From: Lepidostoma basale
Lineage: Eukaryota > Arthropoda > Insecta > Trichoptera > Lepidostomatidae
Reading direction: 5' to 3'
DNA length: 64,000 bases
Assembly: GCA_022606425.2 (NCBI GenBank)
Contig: JAHDVF020001251.1
Location: 606,501-670,500 of the forward strand
This document shows, piece by piece, positions 43,300-53,415 of this stretch. Position 1 is the stretch's first letter. Each line of letters opens with the position of its first letter. Made by a program: the position numbers and the translations under genes. The notes under the pieces are model-generated. The model had not been told where the DNA came from, did not search any database, and saw only the letters and a list, made by a program, of their open reading frames with translations.

Positions 43300-43660
43300 T
43301 AATTTTATGCCATTATTGTTTAAATATGATTTCGGGCATATGAGCGCCACGGCTAGCTCGAATGAAGCACAATCGTGAAATCCAATTTTCAACAATTGTC
43401 ATCTTTGTGGGTGCGTATTATCCACTAGAGTGTACGTGGTGCGAAAACGATCCACGGTCTTCCGAATAACTTGCTCGGATGGACGATTATGTCGACTGTA
43501 AAATGGACGTAGTGCACGATAAATTTGGCGAACCGAACCACGATTTTCAAAATAAATTTGCACAATTTGCAAGAGCTGTTCTGTCGTCAGTCTATTCAGG
43601 GTGAAATGGCAAAATGTACTGGCTACAAATCAACCGTCAACTGTCAAATTGACAGTCTGT
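43300..43660 (-). pseudogene. rosa-like mariner transposase, N-terminal remnant
   Basis: The reverse strand reads LTTEQLLQIVQIYFENRGSV, RQIYRALRPFYSRHNRPSEQ and VIRKTVDRFRTTYTLVDNTH, then meets a stop. This is the helix-turn-helix DNA-binding part. The catalytic domain is absent, apparently lost or displaced where the other elements inserted. Confidence 0.8.
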
Positions 43661-43710
43661 AGAAACAATGTTGCCAGTTTAAAAACCAAACCTCTAAAAA
43701 AAACACCCTA

Positions 43711-43987
43711 TACAAAGTGATTGAATAATAAAGTGTAGTTCAAACGGCACCCTAAAGATGTCACCCGTGGTAAACTGTTTTAGCTTATTTTCTCTGCTTT
43801 ATGTTTAAACCACTTGGCACCTTTGTGCAGCCTTGAATTGGTCAGTTTACCCTAAAAATCTTTGAATAAGATTGATTTACTGTTCGTGGGTCTAATATAC
43901 TAAAAATAAACAAAACTATATTAAAAATAAAATCTTATCAAATATGTTACACTTTTTTGATAAGACGAGATCAGAAATTTTTCCACC
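43711..43987. other. No gene recognised
   Basis: Spacer between the outer mariner and the TTAA element. Confidence 0.45.
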
Positions 43988-43991
43988 TTAA

Positions 43992-44577
43992 CCCTTTGGT
44001 TGTTGAAATCCCATATATAGGCTTTCGCTACACTAGAGAGAAGTGCCGAATCAAACGGATCGGAATGGAGACATGGAGACACAGAATGGAGACATGCTCT
44101 CTAACGCAGAGAGAGGAAGGCAGGCTGCCAGTTTTTGAGAGGAAAATACTGAGAAAATTTTTTGGATCCACGCTGGAGGATGGGACTTACAGAATTAAAA
44201 GAAACCTTGAACTTGAAGTACCGATTAACCAGGAAACAGTTGTGAAGTCTCAACGCCTACGGTGGGCTGGCCATGTGGAGAGAATGCCAGAGGGTAGAAC
44301 ACCACAAATTATATCCAGATGGGTGCCCCGTGAAAATAGACCAAGAGGCAGACCGAGAAAAAGATGGGCGGATTGTGTGGAAGAAGATTGGGAGAAAATG
44401 GAAGGAGCTGGGGAATGGAGAGAGAGAGACGGCCAGAGACAGAAGTCAGTAGAGGACCGATGTGCAGGCCAAGTCCCACATCGGTAAGAAATGAATGAAT
44501 GATGAATTTTAAATTACTTTCTCTAAAGTCGCGGCAATTTTGACATAGTTATCCCAAACGTGCCGATAACCAAAGGG
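43992..44577. mobile_element. TTAA-flanked piggyBac-type element carrying a LINE fragment
   Basis: TTAA at 43988-43991 and 44578-44581; TIRs ccctttggttgtt and ataaccaaaggg. Outer sequence matches partial ends at 15774 and 48106. The interior is mostly a LINE ORF end (44040-44505), so this copy is either an insertion host or a chimera. Confidence 0.85.
44040..44505 (+). mobile_element. LINE ORF end inside the TTAA element
   Basis: Open to 44487: PVFERKILRKFFGSTLEDGT, SQRLRWAGHVERMPEGRTPQ and RPRGRPRKRWADCVEEDWEK, ending AGQVPHR-stop, then a gaatgaatga tail. RT C-terminus of a non-LTR element not otherwise seen in the window. Confidence 0.85.
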
Positions 44578-44689
44578 TTAAATAACTGCAAATATATATT
44601 TTTTATATATAAAAATTAATATAACATACAGCTCCAATTAAATAAATGAAAAATGTACTCCTAAAGCTAATTATTGTATAATTTTTATA

Positions 44690-44930
44690 TTGATTCAACA
44701 ATAATTAAACTATAAATAACATACGATACACTTTTGATACAAATTTAATTTGTAACATATCTGATACAAGGAACATACGAATCTAATTAATGTTTTTACA
44801 TTTAATAAAAGTCTTTCAATAAAATGTTACACAATTGATAAACATTTGACAAATGTATCGAAAAATATTTTACATTTCGTGGGTATTCTGCGAAAAAGCA
44901 CAAGTCAAAATTACTACTTCTGAGATAATT
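44690..44930. repeat. AT-rich segment duplicated at 46070-46320
   Basis: ttgtaacatatctgatacaa + ggaacatacga recurs (direct) near 46165-46200. cgtgggtattctgcgaaaaa (44878) recurs inverted near 46045-46070. The pair brackets two LINE insertions. Confidence 0.65.
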
Positions 44931-45055
44931 GAAGTTCAAAGTTTGTAAGGATATTACAATTTTTTTTATACTTAACATTACTAAGCCAATTTGAAAAAAT
45001 GGTATTATATATTGATCTATTAACTACTTTTTTTAATGGTTTAATAAATAATAGT

Positions 45056-45550
45056 GCACAATGGTGTTCTTCTACCAACCCTTATGTATGGAAGCGAAGC
45101 ATGGAACTGGCAAAAGAAGGATGAAAGTAGAATAAATGCAGTAGAAATGAGATCTCTTAGACGAATGTGTGGATACTCTGTGTATGATAGTGTCGAATGA
45201 AATTATAAGAAGTGAATGCGGTGCGAATGATGGTTTCATGAACAAAATAATGAAAGGATCATTGAGATGCTTTGGACATGTGGAAAGAATGGTAAAAAAA
45301 TTATACGTTAATGATGTAAATGGAACCAGAAATAGAGGAAGACCGAGGAAAACGTGGCACGATCAAATAAATCAAATATTGAATGTCGGCCATGTGAGGA
45401 GTCAGAGAAATCGACGCACGTGCATGACACGATGTATGAATGTTGAGGAAGCGAGAGAAATATGTCAGGAAAGAAAGGTGTGGCAGTCTATTCTTTCTGC
45501 CTGCCCCTTCGGAGAGACGGCGTGATGGTTAGTTAGTTGGTTAGTTAGTT
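45056..45550 (+). mobile_element. LINE-A 3' end with TTAG tail
   Basis: [40 protein letters not shown], a small deletion at the ERM motif, [20 protein letters not shown] and FGETA-stop, then ttagttagttggttagttag. Confidence 0.92.
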
Positions 45551-45609
45551 ATAAATAATAACTGAACTATCAGCACATTTTTTTTTCAAAATAATAGTGG
45601 ATTGACATG

Positions 45610-45992
45610 ACTTGGTGCATCTTGGTATGAAATAAGAAAGAAATGTAAGACAGATGACTGCGTCATGAATAAAATTAAAAAAGGATCCCTGAGATGGTTT
45701 GGACATATGGAACGAATGGATGAGAGTAGAATGGTTAAAAAGTTGTACACAAGCAGCGTGAGTGGGAAAAGAAGCCGAGGACGACCGAGGAAAACATGGC
45801 ATGACCAAATTAATCAATTACTAAAAGGCGGCCACATTCGAAGTCGGAACAATCGACGTGCGTGCATGGTACGATGTATGAATGTAGAGGAAGCCCGAGA
45901 GGTATGCCAGGACAGGCCTTTGTGGCGATCCATCCTCTCTGCCTTACCCCTCCGGAGAAATGGTGTGATGGTTAGTTAGTTAGTTAGAATAT
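45610..45992 (+). mobile_element. LINE-C 3' end with TTAG tail
   Basis: [40 protein letters not shown] and [20 protein letters not shown]. Ends gatggttagttagttagtta. Confidence 0.92.
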
Positions 45993-46069
45993 TTTTTCAA
46001 CAGTATAACCTCATCATTAAGTCAAAACAACAAAATTTAGACTTGGTGCATTTTTGCAGAATACCCACG

Positions 46070-46320
46070 ATATTTACGAAGAAAAACCACTAAAAAAATG
46101 TTACAATTTGCTAAAAATTACGTTTTGTATCATCTTTGATACAAGGTACATACGAATAATGGATTACATTTGTAACATATTTGATACAAGGCACATACAA
46201 GTATAACTAATGTTCAACATTTATTAAAGTCTTTTAACTTAATGTGATTAATGTGATACACTTTTGAAAAAGGTTTTTTCTTTTGACACGAGTATTTCAT
46301 GGATGTTACACTTTTGATAC
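46070..46320. repeat. AT-rich segment, partner of 44690-44930
   Basis: Contains two tandem versions of tttgatacaagg(t/c)acatac and the inverted cagaatacccacga motif. Confidence 0.6.
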
Positions 46321-46361
46321 AAGTCATTCAGAAAAGATATCAGAGACAGCTGTTTCCCCAG

Positions 46362-46514
46362 CATCCACACCACGGTATGTTACCCTCTCTCCGAGAGTTG
46401 GAGACGCTTCGAGGCTTGGCACTCCCGAGACTGAACCCGGAATGCCCGGAAGAGGACAGGCTGTTTGTTCTCTCTCGCTCTGAATGTGATGTCGTCATCT
46501 CCTGGAAATCATAA
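46362..46514 (+). CDS. Candidate terminal exon, gene unknown
   Basis: A GC-rich island in AT-rich DNA. After ctgtttccccag it reads HPHHGMLPSLRELETLRGLA, LPRLNPECPEEDRLFVLSRS and ECDVVISWKS, then taa. Charge and hydrophobic patterning look like real protein, and it matches none of the transposons here. No upstream exon is visible and the gene is not recognised. It could instead be a stray exon of a retroposed or duplicated gene. Confidence 0.35.
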   Translation, partial: HPHHGMLPSLRELETLRGLALPRLNPECPEEDRLFVLSRSECDVVISWKS

Positions 46515-46659
46515 AATACAAATTTAGAAGATGCATAAAATACTTAATTAATAATTAATACTGGGACCAGTCAACAAAGCTTCGGAGGTGTCAGGTTGTC
46601 TTAAGGAAACCATATGGAAGAATAAGTATATGAGAACTGACAGTTAGATCTGAATAAAC

Positions 46660-47150
46660 TAACTAACTAACCATCACACCGTCTCTCGGAAGGGGTAGAC
46701 AGAATGAATGGACAGCACACTTTTCTATCCTGACATATTTCTCTCGCTTCCTCAACATTCATACATCGTGTCATTAACGCACATCAAATTCTCTGACTCC
46801 TCACACGGCCGACATTCAATATTTGATTTATTTGATTATGCCACGTTTCCCTCGGTCTTCCTCTATTTCTGGTTCCATTTACATCGTTAACATATAATTT
46901 TTTTACCATTCTTTCTTCGTTCATTCTTTCCATATGTCCAAACCATCTTAATGATCCTTTCATTATTTTGTTCATAACACCATCATTCGCACCGCATTCA
47001 CTTCTCATATTTTCATTCGACACTCTACCATACACAGAGTATCCACACATTCTTCTAAGAGATCTCATTTCTACTGCATTTATTCTACTTTTATCCTTCT
47101 TTTGCCAGTTCCATGCTTCGCTTCCATACATAAGGATCGGAAACATAACA
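46660..47150 (-). mobile_element. LINE-A 3' end with TTAG tail
   Basis: Reverse strand: [40 protein letters not shown] and [20 protein letters not shown]; (CTAA)n at ~46661. Confidence 0.92.
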
Positions 47151-47159
47151 TACTAAATC

Positions 47160-47510
47160 TGCTTAAGGCCTATACTGACATATTGCATTTAGAGCGGATA
47201 CCACAAGAACGAAGGCTAAAGTGCAGGTGGTAAAGATGCGGACGCTCAGGATGATAGCAGGAAAGACTCTTCGAGATAGGGTGAGGAACACGGCTATCCG
47301 TGAAATCTGCAGGATGGAAGATATCGTAAGATATATACGACCCAGAAGACACTGAGAGGACAATGTGACATGCAGAGGATGGATCCCTCCAGAATTCCAC
47401 GTGTTATGACTCATCAATTCCTGTAGGCTACCGTCCCCCCGGAAGACTGCCAAATGAGGGATAGCTGGGAGTCAACTTCCCAAGAGAAGCCAGCCTGACT
47501 ACAGGAAGAG
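47160..47510 (+). mobile_element. LINE-N fragment
   Basis: Forward frame: [37 protein letters not shown], then decayed. Same family as the reverse copy at 60985-61500. Confidence 0.75.
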
Positions 47511-47521
47511 AACAAAGTATT

Positions 47522-47985
47522 ATGGAACCAACTCACTATTACGCCGTTTCTCCGGAGGGGTAGGCAGAGAAGATGGACCGCCATACTGCACTGTCCTGAT
47601 ATACCTCTCTAGATTCCTCTACATTCATACATCGTAATATGCACGCTCGTCGATTTTTCCATCTTCGAATGTGGCTGCCATTTAGTATTTAATTAATTTG
47701 GCTATTCCATGCTCTTCTTGTTCTCAACAGCTTCTCTGTCCACTCACACTGCTGGTATACAACATTTTAACCATTGTCCAAACCATCTCCGGGATCCTTT
47801 TTTAATTTTATCCATGATGCAGTCATCTGCCTAACATTTATTTCTTATTTCATCGTTCGGTATTCTATCATACAACGTTTTCCTGCACATTATTCTTAGT
47901 GATCTTATTTCTATGGCGTTTATCCTGCTTTCTTCCTTATTTTGCCAGCTCCAAGCTTCACTTCCATACATGAGTTGGCATTAGA
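47522..47985 (-). mobile_element. LINE-C fragment, decayed
   Basis: ctattacgccgtttctccgg, gtccactcacactgctggta and tccaaaccatctccgggatc reproduce the reversed LINE-C end. Confidence 0.8.
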
Positions 47986-48029
47986 ACTCCCTCACACTGT
48001 CTAATACGTATATGAATCTTTTATAAATC

Positions 48030-48106
48030 GTGGCTTCTATCTGTCAGATTCGGCACTTCTCAGTAGCATAGCGAAAGCCGATATATCGGATTTCAGCAAC
48101 GAAGGG
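48030..48106. mobile_element. End of TTAA MITE (family of 43992-44577)
   Basis: agcgaaagccgatatatcgg and atttcagcaacgaaggg|TTAA are the mirror image of the 43992 left end. The other end was not located. Confidence 0.65.
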
Positions 48107-48114
48107 TTAAAGAG

Positions 48115-48838
48115 TTTAAATCTATTTATATTTTTGTTGTTTGAATGCGAATAAGTCCAAGGTAATGATTTTTGAAAAGGAAGAAACCATGACAGTCTGC
48201 AACATTAGCGTGAATGGTGAAAACTTGGAGCAAGTAGTTGAGTTGGGAGAGTGGAGAGGGATATTGAAAGAAGGGTTGTTAAAGTTGTCATCGCAAACAA
48301 AAACTTATCCAAAAAAGCTAGAATGGCACTGCACAATGGTGTTCTTCTAACGACCCTTATGTATGGAAGCGAAGCATGGAACTGGCAAAAGAAGGATGAA
48401 AGTAGAATAAATGCAGTAGAAATGAGATCTCTTAGACGAATGTGTGAATACTCTGTGCATGATAGAGTGTCATATGAAAATATAAGAAGTGAATGCGGTG
48501 CGAATGATGGTGTTATGAACAAAATAATGAAAGGATCATTAAGATGGTTTGGACATATGGAAAGAATGAATGAAGAAAGAATGGTAAAAAAATTATATGT
48601 TAATAATGTAAATGGAACCAGAAATAAAGGAAGACCGAGGAAAACTAGCACGATCAAATAAATCAAATATTGAATGTCGGCCATGTGAGGAGTCAGAGAA
48701 ATCGACGCGCGTGCATGACACGATGTATGAATGTTGAGGAAGCGAGAGAAATATTTTAGGAAAGAAAAGTGCGGCAGTCCATTATTTCTGCCTACCCCTT
48801 CGGGGAGACGACGTGATGGTTAGTTAGTTAGTTAGTTT
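48115..48838 (+). mobile_element. LINE-A, long 3' end with TTAG tail
   Basis: Begins further upstream in the RT ORF than most copies (NANKSKVMIFEKEETMTVCN, ISVNGENLEQV). After deletions 48251-48661 is open with KARMALHNGVLLTTLMYGSE and [20 protein letters not shown]. Ends gttagttagttag. Confidence 0.9.
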
Positions 48839-48886
48839 ATTCCTGAAAAAAAATTCACAGCGCTCCGAGCAGGGTTAAAATCTATT

Positions 48887-48892
48887 TTTATT
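48887..48892 (-). promoter_or_regulatory. Candidate polyadenylation signal
   Basis: tttatt on the + strand (AATAAA on the coding strand) lies about 62 nt past the stop of the 48954-50702 exon. Confidence 0.5.
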
Positions 48893-48953
48893 AATACTTA
48901 ATACTATTGTTATGTCACACAGAAAATCTTGATCTACACAAAGAGGGGTTTTG

Positions 48954-50702
48954 TCATATTTTTGATCCAAATAAAAATAATAATTTTGTACTGATTGTGA
49001 CCCGCTTTACCTGAAAGCTGTCTTGCTTAAAATAGCTTTTGGAAGGGTGAAAACCCTTCTTCAGTGTAAGGTCGTTACTTCTGATAGAACCCCTCTTGTG
49101 CAAGCAGTTGTGCGGGTAGCCCTCGTCTCGGTGGGGCTTCTGCCCCTGTCCGTGGACCCGGTGCCCCTCGCGGCACAGCTTCGGCTTGCCGTGCTTCTTA
49201 CAAAACACGGGCGGATGTTCTTTAAACTTCACCGTGTCAGGGGTGTCCGGCGATGACGAGGCATCGATCAACTTGTCCGACTCGCTGCTCTTGACGTCCG
49301 CATCGAACTTTTCACCGCTTAAAATCTGCAATTCATTTTGTTCCACCGTCTCTTCCTTGATACTATTCTTCGTTTTATTTTTACTGTTTTTTCTTTTGAA
49401 CCTAATCGAAAAGCGTTTCTTCTTTCTCACTAAAGGACTCTTTGGAATGACGGTTATAGTTTGAATCTGATTTCCTTTCTCGGAAGATTCACTCAAACTA
49501 TCCGATTTCAAGTTTGATTTGTACGCTGCACCGTTAGTTTTTGATGCGACTTCTTTGATAGTTTCTTCTTTTGTTTTCTGGTCACAGATTTCTGTGGCAG
49601 GTTCTATACTTTTTGATTCATTCTTAGCATCTTCACACGCATCAGGAGGAGGGATATACCTGATTTCATTTTCTAAGTTTCTTATATTAAGTCTTTGTAG
49701 TTTCTTCGGTAGTTTTTTAACTGTTGCGTATATGGGTTCGTCTGTTATTGTTTCTACGGGGGCTGAATTTGATCTGCCAAAGATAGGAAATTTATTCTTC
49801 CCTTTTAAAGGGTTTTTCTTTCGTTCTATCATCATGACGGTGCTGTTTACTTCTGTCGTTGTGTGCGTCGTTTGCGTCAGATCCACGTTCTTCAAAACTT
49901 CTTGGTCTATAGTGTTTTCACTGTCCGCAAATGCGTTACCGCCACTTGCGCAATTAAGAACGGTTTTAGGGTAATCGTAGTCGAGTTCTATATTTTTTTC
50001 TGTCCTGAAGAACTGGCTGCCGTCGCTGTTGGAATCTACGACCACGACGTCAGGAGCGTTAGCTATTTCGGTCACGTTATTACACTTGCAGTTACAACGG
50101 CACTGGTTTGTACCCGTATTCACCGAAGTATTCTGAACTGTCGTAAGCTGTTGTATAACTTTTCTCGTCTTACAAACAAATATCGAATCTTTTACAAAAT
50201 CACCGGAACTAGAAACGGAGTCCAAATCACCCAACAAGTCTTCCAAAGTGCCTCCATTTGGAAACGTTCCAGTATCCGGATTGAACGGGATAATTTGATT
50301 ATTGAAATCGAAATTTTCACACGGAATATCTTCAGATGGTTTAATGTCCTTAAAATTAGTTGGTTCACTCGCGAATTCCACGTTTGGAACGATTTGAAAG
50401 GGTTCTTCGTCCGTTGGCTCGTGGTTCGGCGGAGGAGGGATGATGAATCCGATGGGGGGGGCTATCGTGAAGCCTTCGAAGTTCTCGAAGGTGTTGTTGT
50501 TGATGAGGATGTCGAGTCCGGACTTGGGGAAGACCACGGCCGGGGCTAGGGAGACGGTCGGCGTGCTGGGGAGGTGGCATGCGAGGGGAACGGTGACCAC
50601 GGCCGTGAAGAACTCTTTCACCGGAGAACTGGTGGTGGAGAACCCGCAGTTGGTTGGTTTCAGTTCCGACGGAGTGGTCTGACACCGGCATGGCGGGAAA
50701 CC
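48954..50702 (-). CDS. Last coding exon of an unrecognised insect gene (~582 codons)
   Basis: The reverse strand is open from a splice acceptor (ctgttttttgtag, exon starting GFPPCRCQTTPS at 50702) to taa at 48954-48956. No ATG opens the frame near its start, so upstream exons must exist. Visible traits: N-terminal PPCRCQ and TNCGFSTTSSP; hydrophobic/Pro patch FTIAPPIGFIIPPPP; Cys cluster CRCNCKCNNVTE; a long disordered Ser/Lys region; a basic stretch RKKKRFSIRFKRKNSKNK; His/Lys/Gly-rich C-terminus with CKKHGKPKLC and GHRVHGQGQKPHRDEG. No catalytic domain is apparent. Length, composition and lack of stops in AT-rich repeat-laden DNA argue for a real gene. Confidence 0.8.
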   Translation of the reverse strand, partial: GFPPCRCQTTPSELKPTNCGFSTTSSPVKEFFTAVVTVPLACHLPSTPTVSLAPAVVFPKSGLDILINNNTFENFEGFTIAPPIGFIIPPPPNHEPTDEEPFQIVPNVEFASEPTNFKDIKPSEDIPCENFDFNNQIIPFNPDTGTFPNGGTLEDLLGDLDSVSSSGDFVKDSIFVCKTRKVIQQLTTVQNTSVNTGTNQCRCNCKCNNVTEIANAPDVVVVDSNSDGSQFFRTEKNIELDYDYPKTVLNCASGGNAFADSENTIDQEVLKNVDLTQTTHTTTEVNSTVMMIERKKNPLKGKNKFPIFGRSNSAPVETITDEPIYATVKKLPKKLQRLNIRNLENEIRYIPPPDACEDAKNESKSIEPATEICDQKTKEETIKEVASKTNGAAYKSNLKSDSLSESSEKGNQIQTITVIPKSPLVRKKKRFSIRFKRKNSKNKTKNSIKEETVEQNELQILSGEKFDADVKSSESDKLIDASSSPDTPDTVKFKEHPPVFCKKHGKPKLCREGHRVHGQGQKPHRDEGYPHNCLHKRGSIRSNDLTLKKGFHPSKSYFKQDSFQVKRVTISTKLLFLFGSKI

Positions 50703-50909
50703 CTACAAAAAACAGAAAGAAAAAATTATAAATGAAATCATTAATTGCGTTTCTGTGACATTATCTCAAATGGTGAGAATCTGGAACAAGTGGATGAATT
50801 TGTATATTTACTCCTTGCGCCACTCGGGAACAGATTTTCTTTTAAATAATAAGACTGATAGATACATATAAGCAGCGAATGCGGTGTGAATGAATGTGTT
50901 GAAAAAATT

Positions 50910-51190
50910 AAACTAACTAACTAACTAACCATCACGCCGTCTCTCCGAAGGGGTAGGCAGAAAGAATGGACTGACACACTTTTCTCTCGCTTCCTCAACA
51001 TTCATACATCGTGTCATGCACGGCCGACTCCTCACATGGCCGACATTCAATATTTGATTTATTTGATCGTGCTAGATTTCCTCCGTCTTCCTTTATTTCT
51101 GGTTCCATTTACATCATTAACATATAATTTTTTTACCATTCTTTCTTCATTCATTCTTTCCATATGTCCAAACCATCTTAATGATCCATC
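50910..51190 (-). mobile_element. LINE-A 3' end with TTAG tail
   Basis: aactaactaactaaccatca then the reversed ORF end, with a small internal deletion near 51020; cut at ccaaaccatcttaatgatcc. Confidence 0.88.
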
Positions 51191-51194
51191 TTAA

Positions 51195-51478
51195 TTATGA
51201 AAAAATTAACAAAATAATAAAGGTTCATTAAGATGGTATGGACACATGGAAAGAATGAGTGGTTTAAAAAAGAAATAAACCAAAAATCAAGGTAAAAGTG
51301 GCACTATCAAATAAATCAAATATCGGCCATGGGAAATCAGTGTGCGTTAATGATATGATGTATGAATGTTAAGGAATCAAGAGAAGTACGTCAGGAAATA
51401 AAATTGTGGTGTTCTATTCTATCTACCTACTCCTTCGGGGAGACTGTGTGATGGTTAGTTAGTTAGCTTTCTAAGAAA
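51195..51478 (+). mobile_element. LINE-A 3' end, head-to-head with the previous
   Basis: aaaggttcattaagatggta, tggacacatggaaagaatga and a very decayed C-terminus, ending gatggttagttagttagc. Together with 50910-51190 it forms a large imperfect palindrome. Confidence 0.78.
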
Positions 51479-51479
51479 T

Positions 51480-51962
51480 GAAGTCAGGTTAGGTTATGGA
51501 GATGTCCATTTTAATCAGGAGGCCTTAGGACTGAACCTTGGGGAACTCCAACATTATATTATTTTGATTTTTTTTTCTACTTAATATTATCAGCAGGTTA
51601 TTGCTATTAAAGGTGACAGGTCCCATAGTGACTGCACCAAGCAGTTATTTCACTTCCAGCGTGCTTGAGGTAAGTCTATTGCGCCAGATAATGTGGAGGA
51701 ACCAATAAAGTGTGTTTATTTTACATCGCTCATCGGCCGGCGGGAATAATATGACAAATGGAATTTACTATATTAATAACCACGCCTAGCAGGTAAACAG
51801 CGCTAACCCCAATAAATTTAAATAAAATTCCAAATATTTAGAGAAAAATGCTTGTCTTTTTTTTTTTAATATGTTTTTATTGTATATAAACGGTACGAAA
51901 TGATTGCTCTTAAGGTAGGTACATTTACAAAATATATGTAAGTTTAAACATTTTAAACGTTT
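51480..51962. other. No gene recognised
   Basis: Mixed composition, no repeats or ORFs of note. Confidence 0.5.
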
Positions 51963-51964
51963 AA

Positions 51965-52490
51965 ATACTTAAATGATGTAAATGGAGTACGGAGTCGAGG
52001 CAGACCGAGGAAAACATGGCATGTTGGTCATGCCATGTACATTACTTGTATATATGTATGGAAGCAGAGCATGGAACTTGCAGAAGAAGGATGAGAGCAG
52101 AATAAATGCGGTAGAGATGAGGTCCCTAAGACGTATGTGTGGTAGAACGATATACGACAGAATCTCAAATGCTGATATAAGAAAGGAATGTTGAGCGGAA
52201 GAAGGTATTATGAACAAAATTATGAAAGGATCGCTGCGTTGGTTCGGACATATGGAGCGCATGGATGGAGAAAGAATGTTTAAGAAAGTATACGTTAATG
52301 ATATAAATGGAGTACGGAGTCGAGGCAGACCGAGAAACACATATTAGAAGTCGGAAGAATCGACGTGCGTGTATGACTCGTTGTATGAATGTAGAGGAAG
52401 CTAGAGAGGTGTGTCAGGATAGAGTAGTGTGGCGCTCCATTCTCTCTGCCTACCCCTGCGTGATGGTTTGTTGTTGTTGTTGGTGTTAAA
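51965..52490 (+). mobile_element. LINE-B 3' end with TTG tail and internal duplication
   Basis: [15 protein letters not shown] occurs out of order at 51975-52030, followed by [20 protein letters not shown] and ISNADIRKEC-stop, then a second GVRSRGRPRN before the terminus and gatggtttgttgttgttgtt. Confidence 0.85.
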
Positions 52491-52559
52491 CATTTTAGTT
52501 GTTTATTTGCGTTTCTCTAACTCTCCTTATGAAGAAAATGTATTGTGTTAAGGAGAGGA

Positions 52560-53415
52560 GTATCTGATAGAAAATGTTGATAGAAAGTTTAAATGTATTG
52601 TACGAGATCTGATTTCAGAGACTCTGAGGACGATTGCAGGCAAGACACTGAGAGATTGCGTGAAGAACACCAGGATAAGAGAGATATGTAAGACTGTATA
52701 TATTCGATTGGGCCGAGATAACCAAGCCGCAGAGCTAAAAAATAGAATTGGACTAAGCTGGGCAGCTTTCGGAAACATGAGTTACATCCTTAAAAATCGG
52801 AAAATACCGATCAACCTGAAACGAAAAGAAACTGTTACACTGTCCAAACAAAGTGCCGAGAAACTACGAGTGACCTAAAGAGCCATGGAAAGAGCCATGT
52901 TAGGAATAAGCTTAAGAGACAGAGTCAGAAACGATACAGTGAGAGAAAAAACAAAGGTCACTGACATCATCCACCGGGTGGCGACTCTAAAATGGCAATG
53001 GGCAAGTCACGTAGCCAGAAGCTCAGAAGGACAAGAAGACTGCTGACTAGGAGACCGCGGACGGTAAAGAGAAGTGCAGGGCGACCACAACTACGGTGGA
53101 AGGATGATCTGAACGGACACGTCGGAATAACCTGGATGCAGTCTGCATAAGACAGAGTGACATGGAAGCGAATGGAGGTCTTTGTCCAGGAGTGAGAAGT
53201 AAGACTGGGGATATTGTAAAATGGAGACAGGAGTAGACAGTGAAGAAGGGACTGGTACATGTCCAAAGAATGGACACCACCAGACTCCCCTATATTCCGC
53301 TACATAATCAGTCTCATGGGACTCGTCCTCGTGGAAGACCTCTTAAAAGATGCAAGGACAGCTGGGAATCCATATCAAAGTAGGAGCAACTCTCTGAAGG
53401 ACAGACCACATAGCT
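52560..53415 (+). mobile_element. Composite LINE H-K-H element
   Basis: H part ([20 protein letters not shown]), K part from ~52735 (RIGLSWAAFGNMSYILKNRK, VTDIIHRVATLKWQWASHVA, ending VQE), then H tail from ~53205 (gtccaaagaatggacaccac, tcgtcctcgtggaagacctc). Same order as the reverse-strand element at 33035-33720. Confidence 0.82.

Larger units (their letters stand above)
41404..43708. mobile_element. Outer mariner, rosa/DD41D-like, split by two insertions
   Basis: TIRs agggtgttttttttagaggt (41404) and acctctaaaaaaaacaccct (to 43708) are bounded by TA at 41402-41403 and 43709-43710. Reverse-strand 43300-43660 keeps a transposase N-terminus. The interior also holds a LINE-M fragment and a complete second mariner. 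The family name is inferred from the N-terminal motif and TIR. Confidence 0.8.

Noticed and set aside
49863..50549. 228-codon open frame on the + strand
   Set aside because: Antisense to the long - strand exon, whose codon structure, acceptor and amino-acid composition are better.
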